Shown: positions 49,821 through 58,928 of the stretch, piece after piece
How the letters are laid out: the number at the start of each line of letters is the position of its first letter
Position numbering within the stretch: the first letter of the stretch is position 1
Assembly (NCBI GenBank): GCA_947466075.1
Contig: CANIBP010000033.1
Span: 1 to 64,000, forward strand
Source of the DNA: Verrucomicrobiaceae bacterium
GTDB lineage: Bacteria; Verrucomicrobiota; Verrucomicrobiia; Verrucomicrobiales; Verrucomicrobiaceae
Direction: 5' to 3'
DNA: 64,000 nt
The notes under the pieces: model-generated
What the model was told of the DNA's origin: nothing
The model's database searches: none
Seen by the model: only the letters and a program-made list of their open reading frames with translations
Program-made: the position numbers and the translations under genes

Positions 49821-50576
49821 TCACTCCGCCACGAAAAACATCGCAGCGAAGGTGTTCGGCGTGAGCTTCGCATCTGGTTTTGGATCGACGAGCATGGTCG
49901 AGATGTCGCCATCCAGGTAGAGCACGTCTTGGCAGCCGAGATGAATAAAGAATTGTGTGAACTGATGAAACGTCACACGACCTTTGACAGCATCATCGCG
50001 ATCACTCATGGCGAAGATGATCTGACCGTCCTTGGCGCGGACGCCAACGGCATTGCGCAGGCGTTTGTTGGGTGAGTTCACCGTGAAGGCCGGATGAATC
50101 ACGCCATTGCGAAGCATCAGCGGGCCAGATTGAGTTGCTAGGCGCGGCTTGAGGCCGCTTTTTACGAATTCAGCAGCTTCCATCACACCGGGACCCGTTT
50201 GATCGTCGAGATAAAAGATGCCGTTCGGTTTGAGGTAAAAATTGCCTTCGCCTTCGCGCAGACTCACCGGCACGAGTTCCTTGCCAGCGCAGATCGTCAG
50301 TCCGCAAGGCTTTGGGCCGCGCTCGAAGATGCCTGCGTTGGTGGCGAAGATGATTTTCTTGTTTCGGGAGGCGAGTTGCTGACGCAGACCGTTGAAATCG
50401 CCCAGCGGTTGGCCGTTTTCATTCAGCCAGGCAAGCTGAAGTCGTGCCCAGTCAGCTTTGTCCACGCGATAGAGTTGATAGCGCGCTCCTTCGTAATCCA
50501 CCGTCTCTGCCCCGTGGAGGTGGGATGCGATCGTGGCACAGCCGAAGGCCGCCAGCAGCCAGTGTGGGAGTTTCAT
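49821..50576 (-). CDS. Secreted phosphodiester glycosidase-family protein
   Basis: 251 residues with a signal peptide (MKLPHWLLAAFGCATIASHLHG). Family features: IIFATNAGIFERGPKPCGLTI, NGIFYLD, LKPRLATQSGPLMLRNGVIHPAF, RNAVGVRAKDGQIIFAMSD and DVLYLDGDISTML, the NAGPA-type domain with a conserved ATNAG start and DGD motif. The family is related to the enzyme that uncovers mannose-6-phosphate; bacterial members act on envelope or exopolysaccharide diesters. Substrate unknown. Confidence 0.82.
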   Translation of the reverse strand: MKLPHWLLAAFGCATIASHLHGAETVDYEGARYQLYRVDKADWARLQLAWLNENGQPLGDFNGLRQQLASRNKKIIFATNAGIFERGPKPCGLTICAGKELVPVSLREGEGNFYLKPNGIFYLDDQTGPGVMEAAEFVKSGLKPRLATQSGPLMLRNGVIHPAFTVNSPNKRLRNAVGVRAKDGQIIFAMSDRDDAVKGRVTFHQFTQFFIHLGCQDVLYLDGDISTMLVDPKPDAKLTPNTFAAMFFVAE

Positions 50577-50655
50577 GGGAGCATGATGCCTTGGAGCGCA
50601 TTCTGCTCAACCTTGAACCTTGAACCCTCAACGGATTGCCCCATGATGACGAAAC

Positions 50656-51741
50656 ATGTCTAGCAGTCTCGGCACACTCTTTCGAATCAGCACTTGGGGC
50701 GAATCCCATGGCCCCGGCGTGGGTGTCGTCATCGATGGCTGCCCGCCCAGCATTCCGCTCACGGTGGAGGACATTCAGGCCGAACTCGACCGCCGCCGCC
50801 CTGGCCAGAGCAAGATTGTGACGCCGCGCAAGGAGGATGACAAAGCGGAATTCCTTTCCGGCGTGATTGACGGCCTCACGCTCGGCACGCCCATCGGCAT
50901 TTTCGTGCGAAATACGGATCAGCGCCCTTCGGCTTACACCGAAATGCAGCAGGCGTATCGCCCCAGCCACGCAGATTACACCTACGATGCCAAATACGGC
51001 ATCCGTGCCGTCTCTGGCGGCGGCAGATCGAGCGCACGAGAAACGATTGGTCGTGTCGCCGCCGGTGCCATCGCCCGCAAGGTGCTGCAGCACACGCTCA
51101 GTGGCTATGAAGCCCTCGCTTACGTCAAAACGGTGCAGAACATCCACGCAGAGGTTCCGACAGGTGCCGCACTGAACTCCGCGGTCATTGAATCGAACAT
51201 CGTCCGCACCTGCGATCCCGTCGCGGCGGAGCAAATGATTGCCCTGATCGAAAAAATCCGCAGCGAGGGCAACAGCGTCGGCGGTGTGATCGAATGCGTC
51301 GTGCGTGGCGTGCCGCCGGGTCTGGGTGAACCTGCCTTTGACCGCTTAGAGGCCGATCTGGCCAAGGGGATGCTGAGTCTTCCTGCCACGAAGGGTTTTG
51401 AAATAGGCAGCGGCTTTGCTGGCACCACGATGACCGGTTTGGAACACAACGACGAATTCTACATGGATGGAAAGAATGTCCGCACTCGCACGAATCGCAG
51501 TGGTGGTGTCCAAGGCGGCATTAGCAACGGCGAAGAGATCATCTTCCGTGTCGCGTTCAAACCCACCGCCACCGTGCTACGTGAGCAGAAGACTGTGACC
51601 AACACCGGCGAAGACACCACGCTATCGGCTCGTGGTCGTCATGACCCGTGCGTGCTGCCACGCGCCGTGCCGATGGTCGAAGCGATGGCGCATCTCGTGG
51701 TGGCAGATCACTTCCTGCGGCAGCGAGCGCTGCGGGGATGA
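50656..51741 (+). CDS. aroC: Chorismate synthase
   Basis: 361 residues, normal length. Signatures: SLGTLFRISTWGESHGPGVGVVIDGCPP at the start, IGIFVRNTDQRPSAY, VSGGGRSSARETIGRVAAGAIARKVL, NSVGGVIECVVRGVPPGLGEPAFD, and the final KPTATVLREQKTVTNTGEDTTLSARGRHDPCVLPRAVPM. Catalyses the last step of the shikimate pathway, EPSP to chorismate, with reduced FMN. The next gene starts five bases on, so the two are likely co-transcribed. Confidence 0.97.
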   Translation: MSSSLGTLFRISTWGESHGPGVGVVIDGCPPSIPLTVEDIQAELDRRRPGQSKIVTPRKEDDKAEFLSGVIDGLTLGTPIGIFVRNTDQRPSAYTEMQQAYRPSHADYTYDAKYGIRAVSGGGRSSARETIGRVAAGAIARKVLQHTLSGYEALAYVKTVQNIHAEVPTGAALNSAVIESNIVRTCDPVAAEQMIALIEKIRSEGNSVGGVIECVVRGVPPGLGEPAFDRLEADLAKGMLSLPATKGFEIGSGFAGTTMTGLEHNDEFYMDGKNVRTRTNRSGGVQGGISNGEEIIFRVAFKPTATVLREQKTVTNTGEDTTLSARGRHDPCVLPRAVPMVEAMAHLVVADHFLRQRALRG

Positions 51742-51745
51742 TACC

Positions 51746-52468
51746 ATGCGTTGGATTGCCTTCCTTTTGGTAAGTTCGGCCTGTTTGGCCGCTTACAGCG
51801 GTCCTTTGCCGGAGATCAAGGTTGGCAGCAGCCATCGAGAAATTTTGATCGCTGAAACGCCGTGGTATGCGGGCCAATTCTCATCCTTAAAGGCTTTTCT
51901 GGTGGGCACTGTGATGGATGTGTCCGCTGAAGTTCAAACCAAACCCCAGCAGATTTGGCTCTCGGAATCGTGTACCGTGCGTGTCGATTCTGCGTTTGGC
52001 TATTTGAAGCAAATCGAAGGTGTCGAGATCGCGAAACTCCAATCTGGCTCAGAGCACTCTCCGTATGTCCCGGTTGATGAGGATTGGGGTCATCTGCGGC
52101 ATTTGAAAAAGGGGCAAAAAATCCTGGTGGTGCTCAATCCATATCAAGAGGCGATTTGTTTTGGCTCCGAAACGCTCATTGTGCTCAATGATGAAACAAG
52201 TGTGTTGCCAGAAATGCTGCGACGAACCGCTTTCGATTCGATGGCATTCACTGACGAAGAACTCCTGTCTTTGAAGACGATCTGGCCATTTTTACACGAC
52301 CAAGTTCTCAAAGAATCCGCCCCTGAACGTGAGATGTATGCAGAAGAATCGAGGCGCCGACAGCAAGCCATGACCATCATTGCTGGTTGGACAGGATTGA
52401 CTGCGCTTATCGTATTGGTGACTTGGCGATTGATTCGCAGGCGGATGGCTACGCGATCAAGTCAGTGA
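51746..52468 (+). CDS. Exported single-pass membrane protein, 240 aa
   Basis: Start ATG 51,746 gives a signal peptide (MRWIAFLLVSSACLAAYS). The mature part contains mixed strands (EIKVGSSHREILIAETPWYAGQFSSLKAFLVGTVMDVSAEV, LSESCTVRVDSAFGYLKQI, KILVVLNPYQEAICFGSETLIVL) and ends with a helix and a membrane anchor (TIIAGWTGLTALIVLVTWRLIRRRM). Family not recognised. The 3' end overlaps the convergent DUF1501 gene by 20 bases. Confidence 0.72.
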   Translation: MRWIAFLLVSSACLAAYSGPLPEIKVGSSHREILIAETPWYAGQFSSLKAFLVGTVMDVSAEVQTKPQQIWLSESCTVRVDSAFGYLKQIEGVEIAKLQSGSEHSPYVPVDEDWGHLRHLKKGQKILVVLNPYQEAICFGSETLIVLNDETSVLPEMLRRTAFDSMAFTDEELLSLKTIWPFLHDQVLKESAPEREMYAEESRRRQQAMTIIAGWTGLTALIVLVTWRLIRRRMATRSSQ

Positions 52469-53786
52469 GCAACTGACCGCCGTTCACGATGTCGATCGGA
52501 CGGACGTTTTCGACAACGATGCGTTTGGAGGCGTTGATGCCGAGGAGACGATACATCGTGCGGGCGAGATCTTCGGGGCCGACGGGGTTTTCGTCGGGTT
52601 CACCGCCGAGGGCATCGGATTTGCCGTAAACAAAACCTTTTTTCACGCCACCGCCTGCCATGGCCACGGAGAAGACGCGCGGGTAGTGGTCGCGGCCATT
52701 GGTGGAGTTGATCTTCGGCGTGCGGCCAAATTCGGAGCTGACGAGCACGAGCGTGGTGTCGAGCATGCCGCGTTCATCGAGATCTTTGATAAGACGGGCG
52801 AAGGCGACATCGAACTGCGGAGCCTGGCTTTCAAACGCACCCTTGATGTTGGAGTGGTGGTCCCAGCCGCCGTAGTTCACGGACACCATACGCACACCGG
52901 CCTCGACGAGACGACGGGACAGCAGGAAGCGCTGACCAGCGGCGTTGCGACCGTATTCGTCGCGGAGCTTTGCGGGTTCGGCGGCAAGGTTGAAAGCTTC
53001 ACGGGCCTGGCTGGAACTGATGAGGTTGTAGGCAGCGGTGTAGAATTGATCCATGGCGGTGAGGCCGTCGGATTTCTCGGTGCTGCGGAAATGTTCATCG
53101 ACGGCACCCAGCAGGCTGCGACGGCGCTCGAAGCGCTTGGCGTCGATGTCCTTGGGGGCGGCGAGATCGCGCACGGTGAAGCCAGCATCGGCGGGATCGC
53201 TACCAAGAGCGAAGGGGCCGAAGGCGCTGCTCATGTAACCACTGCCTTGATCAGGCGCGAAGACACTGGGAATGGCGACATAGGGTGGCAGGTTGTTACG
53301 CGGACCCTGCTCGCGCGAGATGATGGAGCCGAAACTAGGAAACTTGATCGCCGGGCTGGGACGGTAACCGGTGAACATGTTGTGCGTGCCACGCTCGTGG
53401 GCGGCTTCGCCATGGGTCACCGAGCGGATGATGCTGATTTTGTCGAGGATCTTGGCGATGTTGGCGAATTTCTCACCGACATATTCACCGGTCACACCTT
53501 TGATGGGGCTGAAAGGGCCGCGATAATCGGGCGAAGCGAAAGGCTTGGGATCCCACGACTCATGCTGAGCCATGCCACCAGGCAGGTAGATATGAATGAT
53601 CGAGGTGGCGATGGGTTTGTAGGACTCCACTGCTGGCATGGCCATTTCAGCAGCCTGAAGCTTCAGCAGATGCGGCAGGGTGATGCCGAGACCAGCCATG
53701 GCACCTACCTGTAGGAAGTCACGACGACCCTGCGCGGTGGTGAAGAGGTTGCTGTGGTTGCCGGAGCACAAGGGATGCATTTTCAT
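52449..53786 (-). CDS. DUF1501 protein with twin-arginine-like signal
   Basis: 445 residues. The start MKMHPLCSGNHSNLFTTAQGRRDFLQVGAMAGLGITLPHLL has the RRDFL twin-arginine signature. Core motifs: SIIHIYLPGGMAQHESWDPKPFASPDYRGP, ISIIRSVTHGEAAHERGTHNMFTGYRP, VSVNYGGWDHHSNI, TLVLVSSEFGRTPKIN, GRDHYPRVFSVAMAGGGVKKGFVYG. This is the second DUF1501 in the window and is about 30 residues shorter than the first. It is probably Tat-exported; enzymatic role unresolved. Confidence 0.92.
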   Translation of the reverse strand: MKMHPLCSGNHSNLFTTAQGRRDFLQVGAMAGLGITLPHLLKLQAAEMAMPAVESYKPIATSIIHIYLPGGMAQHESWDPKPFASPDYRGPFSPIKGVTGEYVGEKFANIAKILDKISIIRSVTHGEAAHERGTHNMFTGYRPSPAIKFPSFGSIISREQGPRNNLPPYVAIPSVFAPDQGSGYMSSAFGPFALGSDPADAGFTVRDLAAPKDIDAKRFERRRSLLGAVDEHFRSTEKSDGLTAMDQFYTAAYNLISSSQAREAFNLAAEPAKLRDEYGRNAAGQRFLLSRRLVEAGVRMVSVNYGGWDHHSNIKGAFESQAPQFDVAFARLIKDLDERGMLDTTLVLVSSEFGRTPKINSTNGRDHYPRVFSVAMAGGGVKKGFVYGKSDALGGEPDENPVGPEDLARTMYRLLGINASKRIVVENVRPIDIVNGGQLLTDLIA

Positions 53787-53912
53787 GGTTCAATTCAGTT
53801 AGAGTCTGAAGTGAACTACGATGACTGCAGCCGTGTGTTGCTAGCGCGACGCGTTGTGCCAACGGAGGATGAATACTCCGCAAAGGATGCACACCCGAGG
53901 GCGGCGCTAGGC

Positions 53913-55391
53913 TCAGAATCCCACGACGTAGAAACGCTGCTGGGAAATCTGCTCAGCTTCGGAAAGCGTGATCCAGCGTTCCTTGTAGCGCTCACCCCAA
54001 CTGTCGCTAAAGGCGATTTCGTTCGTGTTCTTGTTATAACCGACAATGAGGACGACGTGGCCGGTGGTTTTGTCCTTGGGCAACGAGTTGGCGGCGGATT
54101 CGGTGGTGACCTTGGTCTTCCATGCAGCCCAGTCGGTGACGTCTTTGCGCTCCTTGGTGCGCTTGTTGGCGGTGTCGTTGAACTTATCTGTGCTGTAGAG
54201 AGTCCACATGACCGGCACGCCGCGGTCGATGTATTTGGTGAGTTCCTTGAACTTGAGTTCGCCGTTCCAGGAATCAAAGGAACGACGCTTGCTGCGAATT
54301 TGACCCGCCATGCCGTCCAGCAGCATATCCACACTGGTACCACCACCGAAGCCGGTCTGGCCTGCATTGGCGAGAATATACATGTCCGCCGGAATTCCGA
54401 GGTAGCGCATGGCACGCTCGGCGGTGGCGGGAGCGCAGTAGCCTTTGGGGCCTTGATCGACCATCGGAAGATCGCCCACGACGACGTCGCCGTTCTCGCG
54501 TTTTTCGAGATTGGCAAGCAGGCGGGCCTTGATGACGGTGTCAGTGGTGTCTTCCACTTTGCCGCCAGCATCCGCAAAGGCAGTGGTGACGATCTGGACG
54601 CCGATGTATTCGCCTTCAGCCTCGGCCAACAGGATGGAATGGCCGCGCCAGTCCCAACGCTGCATGTTCATGCGTCCGGCCTTGCCTTCGCCAAAACGCT
54701 CCTTCTTTGGTGCACCTAGGGCTTTAGTCAAAGCTGTCGAGATCGCGGTCAGATCTTTGTCCATGGCCTCTTTCACAATCAAAGCGGCTTTGGCAGGCGG
54801 AGTATTCTTGTCGAAGTGCATTTCGCCACCACCCTTGGCACTGAACAGATCGCCTTTGTTGGCAAAGACGAGGGAGAAATTCGTGACCTTGTCATTCTCT
54901 GCATACATCGCGACCGAATAGGGATGAGAACCGAACATCTGGTAGTCGTCCTTCGTGTAGGCGCGGTAGCTGCTGGCGGTCTTGGTCTTTGATTCCTGAG
55001 GAATTTTCAGTTTTTCCGCGATCTCGGTAGCGGTCGAGGTCCAGAGTGGGGCGTCACCGAACAACGGCTGCCCGGCAGCCTCATTGACCACCGCCGCTTC
55101 GAGTTTGTCGTTCGGACCCGGCTTGTAAGTGTATTTGGGACCTGCGCTGGGAGCCGCTGTTGCCGCCTTCTTCACATAGTCCTGATCCGCTGCCGAAAAA
55201 GTGTTCAGACCGAGCGTGAAGCGCTTGCCGCCCACCATCTCAATCGTGACTTGATCACCAGCCAACCCCACCAGCTTAGCCTGAATCGCTTTGCCCTGGG
55301 CATTGGTGAAGGTGCGGACTTCAGATGACTGGGCACCTGCGGTGGCAAGGCTGAGGCCCAGAGTAAGAAAGACAAAAAATACGTGCTTCAT
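53913..55391 (-). CDS. Exported C39-like cysteine peptidase with SHD1 domain
   Basis: 492 residues from ATG 55,391, followed by a signal peptide (MKHVFFVFLTLGLSLATAGA). Residues about 25-75 form an SHD1 (SLA1 homology) domain: VRTFTNAQGKAIQAKLVGLAGDQVTIEMVGGKRFTL. The C-terminal third is a C39-like fold: VDQGPKGYCAPATAERAMRYLGI with the nucleophile cysteine, then KTTGHVVLIVGYNKN with histidine and IAFSDSWGERYKERW with aspartate. The domain would cut or bind peptides outside the cytoplasm. The middle is polar and not recognised. Confidence 0.85.
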   Translation of the reverse strand: MKHVFFVFLTLGLSLATAGAQSSEVRTFTNAQGKAIQAKLVGLAGDQVTIEMVGGKRFTLGLNTFSAADQDYVKKAATAAPSAGPKYTYKPGPNDKLEAAVVNEAAGQPLFGDAPLWTSTATEIAEKLKIPQESKTKTASSYRAYTKDDYQMFGSHPYSVAMYAENDKVTNFSLVFANKGDLFSAKGGGEMHFDKNTPPAKAALIVKEAMDKDLTAISTALTKALGAPKKERFGEGKAGRMNMQRWDWRGHSILLAEAEGEYIGVQIVTTAFADAGGKVEDTTDTVIKARLLANLEKRENGDVVVGDLPMVDQGPKGYCAPATAERAMRYLGIPADMYILANAGQTGFGGGTSVDMLLDGMAGQIRSKRRSFDSWNGELKFKELTKYIDRGVPVMWTLYSTDKFNDTANKRTKERKDVTDWAAWKTKVTTESAANSLPKDKTTGHVVLIVGYNKNTNEIAFSDSWGERYKERWITLSEAEQISQQRFYVVGF

Positions 55392-55441
55392 GGTGGTGGT
55401 GATGTGAAACGTGACGCGGCACTGAATATTAGAGTCCTGAC

Positions 55442-56752
55442 TCAAATCCACGTTCCGGACGGAATGACGGCGTCTTTGGGAATACACACAATGCCATCAC
55501 GAATGTAGAACAACTCAGCGTCCATTTCGTCAGGCTTGCCTTCAGGAGTGATGACAACGTTGTCGCCGATGTGGACATTTTTGTCGATGATCGCACGCTC
55601 GATGCGGCAGTTGCGGCCAATGCCGGGAGGCGGGCGGTTGGGATCCGTGCCAGCAGCTCCAGCGTAGAAGTCCGCACCCATGATGATACTGTCGCGAATG
55701 GTGGTGCCGGCTTCAATCTGAGAACGCACACCGATGACTGCGGTCTCGATGTGTGCGTCGGTCAGAATGCAACCGTCGGCGATCAAGGCCTCATGCACGG
55801 TGGCACCATTGATTTTAGTGGCTGGCAGCGGGCGTGAGTGGGAGAAGATCGGTGCCACGGAGTCGAAGAAATCAAACTGTGGCACCAACTTGCAGAGGTC
55901 CAAGTTCGCCTGGTAGAAAGAACGAATGGTGCCGATGTCCTCCCAGTAGCCATGGAAGTTGTAGGCATGCACGCGGCGATCTTTGATCGCAGTGGGGATG
56001 ATGTGCTTGCCGAAGTCGTTGTGCGTGTTGTTGAGGCAGTCTTCCAGCACTTGGCGGTTGAAGAGGTAGATGCCCATCGAGGCCTGATAACGCGGCTCCG
56101 TGGTGTCCAAGCCGAGACTGCGCAGGGTGGCATCCGGCATGCGCAGCTTGCTGAGGACCGCGGGATCCTTTGGCTTCTCGACGAACTCGTGGATGCGATT
56201 GCTTTCATCCGCACGCATGATGCCGAAGCCCGTCGCATCACGCGCGTTCACCGGCAGCGTGGCGATGGTAATATCCGCCTCGTTGGCTAGGTGCTGGCGC
56301 ATCACCTTGCGGAAATCCATGCGGTAGAGCTGGTCACCACTGAGAATCAGGTAGTACTCATGCCCGCCCTCAAGAAAGTAGCGCAAGTTTTGCCGCACGG
56401 CGTCGGCGGTGCCCTGATACCAACGTTCGCCATCCGGCGTCTGCTGCGCGGCGAGCACCTCGACGAAACCGCGAGTGAATTGGTCGAAGCGGTAGGTGCG
56501 GGAGAGATGGCGATTGAGCGAGGCGCTGTTGTACTGCGTGAGCACATAGACTTGGCGCACGCCGGAGTTGATGCAGTTGCTGATGGGAATATCGACGAGG
56601 CGATATTTACCTGCCAAGGGAACGGCGGGTTTGGCGCGGTCTTTGGTCAGCGGGAAGAGGCGTGTGCCGGCACCGCCGCCCATGACAATCGCTAGAGTGC
56701 TTCGGCGGAGAAGCGCGTCGGCCTCAAACTGGGAGGAGGTTGTATTGCTCAT
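55442..56752 (-). CDS. glgC: Glucose-1-phosphate adenylyltransferase
   Basis: 436 residues. The nucleotide site is LAIVMGGGAGTRLFPLTKDRAKPAVPLAGKYRLVDIPISNCINSG, followed by YNSASLNRHLSRTYRFDQFT, TADAVRQNLRYF, ILSGDQLYRMDF and the C-terminal left-handed helix (IGRNCRIERAIIDKNVHIGDNVVI). It makes ADP-glucose for glycogen. It ends 50 bases before the C39-like peptidase start and diverges from the cytochrome/LRR gene. Confidence 0.96.
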   Translation of the reverse strand: MSNTTSSQFEADALLRRSTLAIVMGGGAGTRLFPLTKDRAKPAVPLAGKYRLVDIPISNCINSGVRQVYVLTQYNSASLNRHLSRTYRFDQFTRGFVEVLAAQQTPDGERWYQGTADAVRQNLRYFLEGGHEYYLILSGDQLYRMDFRKVMRQHLANEADITIATLPVNARDATGFGIMRADESNRIHEFVEKPKDPAVLSKLRMPDATLRSLGLDTTEPRYQASMGIYLFNRQVLEDCLNNTHNDFGKHIIPTAIKDRRVHAYNFHGYWEDIGTIRSFYQANLDLCKLVPQFDFFDSVAPIFSHSRPLPATKINGATVHEALIADGCILTDAHIETAVIGVRSQIEAGTTIRDSIIMGADFYAGAAGTDPNRPPPGIGRNCRIERAIIDKNVHIGDNVVITPEGKPDEMDAELFYIRDGIVCIPKDAVIPSGTWI

Positions 56753-56874
56753 GGTCTTGTGATGGTTGAATGCTATTTCCCTGAAACATGGCGGACAGGC
56801 AAGCGTTATCCCTGTCCCAAAAATGCGGGCTGCCGCGCCTCGCCTAATCTAGTTCTACCACCCCTCTTCCTGCC

Positions 56875-57846
56875 ATGTCCAATCCCGTGTTCCGTCAGAC
56901 CCCGTATATTTTCGCTGTCCTTTGCCTTATCACACCTGCCACACAGGCTGCGGTGAACTTTGAAAAAGACCTCCTGCCCGTCCTCACCAAGAAGTGCATC
57001 GACTGCCACAAAGTGCCCTCTGTGGTCAACGGTCAGAAAAAGGACCCCAAGGCTGGCCTGCGGCTCGATGCCTCGTGGGCCATTCTCAAAGGTAGCGAAA
57101 ATGGCCCCGTGCTCACGCCTGGCGCTCCCGAGAAAAGCGGCATGTATGAGTCTGTCATGCTACCGAAGGACGACGACGGCCATATGCCATCCAAAGGCGA
57201 CGACCTTACAGCGGATGAAATCAAACTGCTCAAATCATGGATCACCGAGGGCGCAGACTTTGGCGGCTGGGTCGGCAACACCGAAGGTATGCCGCTTGGC
57301 GCACTAACGGCGACCACGAAGGCCTTCAAGCCCCGCCCTCATGATCTATTCTACACTGCGCTCGAAAAAGATGTGAAGCCTTTGTCTGATGACGTGCTTG
57401 CGAAAGCGAAGGCCGCCGGTGCGCAGGTGGCCCCGGTGAAGGTCGAAAGCCCGCTGGTGCGAATCGATTTCCTCACTGGCGTCTCGAAGTGCGATGACGA
57501 AAAAGTTGCCGCCATTCTACCGATGAAGGAAAACATCGTGCAGCTTGAGCTAGGCCGCACGGTCATCACCGACGCCGCCTTGAAGACGATCGCACAGTTC
57601 CCGCGCCTCGTAGCGCTCGACCTGCGTCAGACGAAGATCACCGATGCCGGCCTTGAATCACTCATTGGCCTGAAAAAGATCGAGACGCTCAATCTCTATG
57701 GCACTGAGATCACTGATGCGGGCTTGAAGCACCTCGCCAAACTCAAAAGCCTCAAGAATGTCTATCTCTGGCAGTCCAAGGCCACCGAGGCAGGCGTAAA
57801 ACAGCTTAACGCCGCCATCCCCGGCCTCAAAGCCAGCATCAAATAA
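56875..57846 (+). CDS. Planctomycete-type cytochrome c with leucine-rich repeats
   Basis: 323 residues with a signal peptide (MSNPVFRQTPYIFAVLCLITPATQA). A PSCyt1-like domain holds the heme site CIDCH (about 42-46) and the conserved LRLDASWAILKGSENGPVLTPG and DGHMPSKGDDLTADEIKLLKSWITEGADF with the likely Met ligand. C-terminal repeats (ITDAALKTIAQFPRLVALDLRQTKITDAGLESLIGLKKIETLNLYGTEITDAGLKHLAKL) are leucine-rich repeats. Such fusions are characteristic of PVC bacteria; electron carrier plus protein-binding is a likely role. Confidence 0.92.
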   Translation: MSNPVFRQTPYIFAVLCLITPATQAAVNFEKDLLPVLTKKCIDCHKVPSVVNGQKKDPKAGLRLDASWAILKGSENGPVLTPGAPEKSGMYESVMLPKDDDGHMPSKGDDLTADEIKLLKSWITEGADFGGWVGNTEGMPLGALTATTKAFKPRPHDLFYTALEKDVKPLSDDVLAKAKAAGAQVAPVKVESPLVRIDFLTGVSKCDDEKVAAILPMKENIVQLELGRTVITDAALKTIAQFPRLVALDLRQTKITDAGLESLIGLKKIETLNLYGTEITDAGLKHLAKLKSLKNVYLWQSKATEAGVKQLNAAIPGLKASIK

Positions 57847-57866
57847 CCCAACCTGTTCGTTTCCTC

Positions 57867-58391
57867 ATGAAAATACGCCTCCTCATGTTCACCGCTATCT
57901 TTAACGCCCTGTTCGGCACCGCCATCGCCGGCGAAGGCGAAAAAGTCAGCTACGACGCCCCTGCCGTCTCTGGCATCAATCAAGACGGCGCCACCGTGAA
58001 ATTTGCCGATGTATATAAAAAAGGCCCAACGGTCGTCTTCTTCTACCCCAAGGCCGACACCCCCGGCTGTACGAAGCAGGCCTGCTCGCTGCGCGATGCC
58101 TTTGCCGATCTCGGCAAAGATGGCGTTCAGGTGCTCGGTGTCTCGTTTGACAAACCCGAGTCACAGAAGGCCTTCAAAGACAAGTTCACCCTGCCCTACG
58201 ATCTCATCGCCGACCCCGAGGGCAAGATCGTCGCCGCCTTTAAGGTAGAGAAAATGGCCAAGGGGCTACTCTCCCTTGCCAAGCGCAGTTGTTTCCTCAT
58301 CAAAGGCGGTAAAGTCGTCTGGCAGGACCATCAGGCCGCCACTGATCAGCAAGCGGCTGACATCAAACGCGTGCTCAGTGAGGTGAAGTAG
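57867..58391 (+). CDS. Exported peroxiredoxin (BCP/PrxQ-like)
   Basis: 174 residues. A signal-like N-terminus (MKIRLLMFTAIFNALFGTAIA) precedes the AhpC-TSA/BCP fold: VVFFYPKADTPGCTKQACSLRDAFADL carries the peroxidatic cysteine in TPGCTKQACS with the resolving cysteine five residues on, as in PrxQ. LGVSFDKPESQKAFKDKFTLPYDLIAD completes the fold. It would reduce peroxides in the envelope. The gene lies 20 bases after the cytochrome gene and is closed by a terminator. Confidence 0.93.
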   Translation: MKIRLLMFTAIFNALFGTAIAGEGEKVSYDAPAVSGINQDGATVKFADVYKKGPTVVFFYPKADTPGCTKQACSLRDAFADLGKDGVQVLGVSFDKPESQKAFKDKFTLPYDLIADPEGKIVAAFKVEKMAKGLLSLAKRSCFLIKGGKVVWQDHQAATDQQAADIKRVLSEVK

Positions 58392-58408
58392 TTCGAGATT
58401 TTGTCTCA

Positions 58409-58440
58409 GCCGGGAACTGGAAACAGTTCCCGGCTTTTTT
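58409..58440 (+). terminator. Intrinsic terminator after the peroxiredoxin gene
   Basis: GCCGGGAACTG (58,409-58,419) pairs with CAGTTCCCGGC (58,424-58,434) on a GAAA tetraloop, an 11-bp perfect stem, followed by TTTTTT (58,435-58,440). Confidence 0.95.
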
Positions 58441-58482
58441 GTGATCGCGTTTGCAGACTGAATCGCACAACATGCCTTTTGC

Positions 58483-58923
58483 ATGACCCAATCACCCCAT
58501 CCCATCGTTGTGCTGGCCATTCTCGGAGCCGCAGCTTCGTTGATCCTCCTATTCACCGTATTTCGCGTGCGCCGTGCCGGATTGAAGGTGCTGCTGGTGC
58601 TCCTCGCCATCGTGACACTGGCTCCGGGGGCACTGGTGATGGTGACGATGTACCCTGAGTGGCTGGACGCACGGTTTCGTAGCTATAAGGCCTTTTATGA
58701 AGACATCCGTCTCGGCATGACACGCGAGGAGGTGATGGCGGTGCAGGCGAAGCATTATCCCGAGGGCGGTCCGCGCCAGAAGCCACGCATCATGATCGAT
58801 GAAGCCGAGAGCCTGACTTTTTTCATGAATGCCGAGGTTCCCGACAGTTGGATCAATTGTGAGGGCATTTTTCTTGGATTCAAAGACGGCAAGGTGAGCG
58901 CCAAAACTTATTCTCCCGACTAA
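58483..58923 (+). CDS. Two-helix membrane protein, 146 aa
   Basis: Two hydrophobic segments (VVLAILGAAASLILLFTVF and VLLVLLAIVTLAPGALVMVTM) are followed by a soluble domain that starts AFYEDIRLGMTREEVMAVQAKHYPEGGPRQ and ends GIFLGFKDGKVSAKTYSPD. IRLGMTREEV and the closing strand with KDGKV resemble the SmpA/BamE-like small domain, but I would not name it. The next gene follows at six bases, so it may be an operon. Confidence 0.65.
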   Translation: MTQSPHPIVVLAILGAAASLILLFTVFRVRRAGLKVLLVLLAIVTLAPGALVMVTMYPEWLDARFRSYKAFYEDIRLGMTREEVMAVQAKHYPEGGPRQKPRIMIDEAESLTFFMNAEVPDSWINCEGIFLGFKDGKVSAKTYSPD

Positions 58924-58928
58924 ATGCC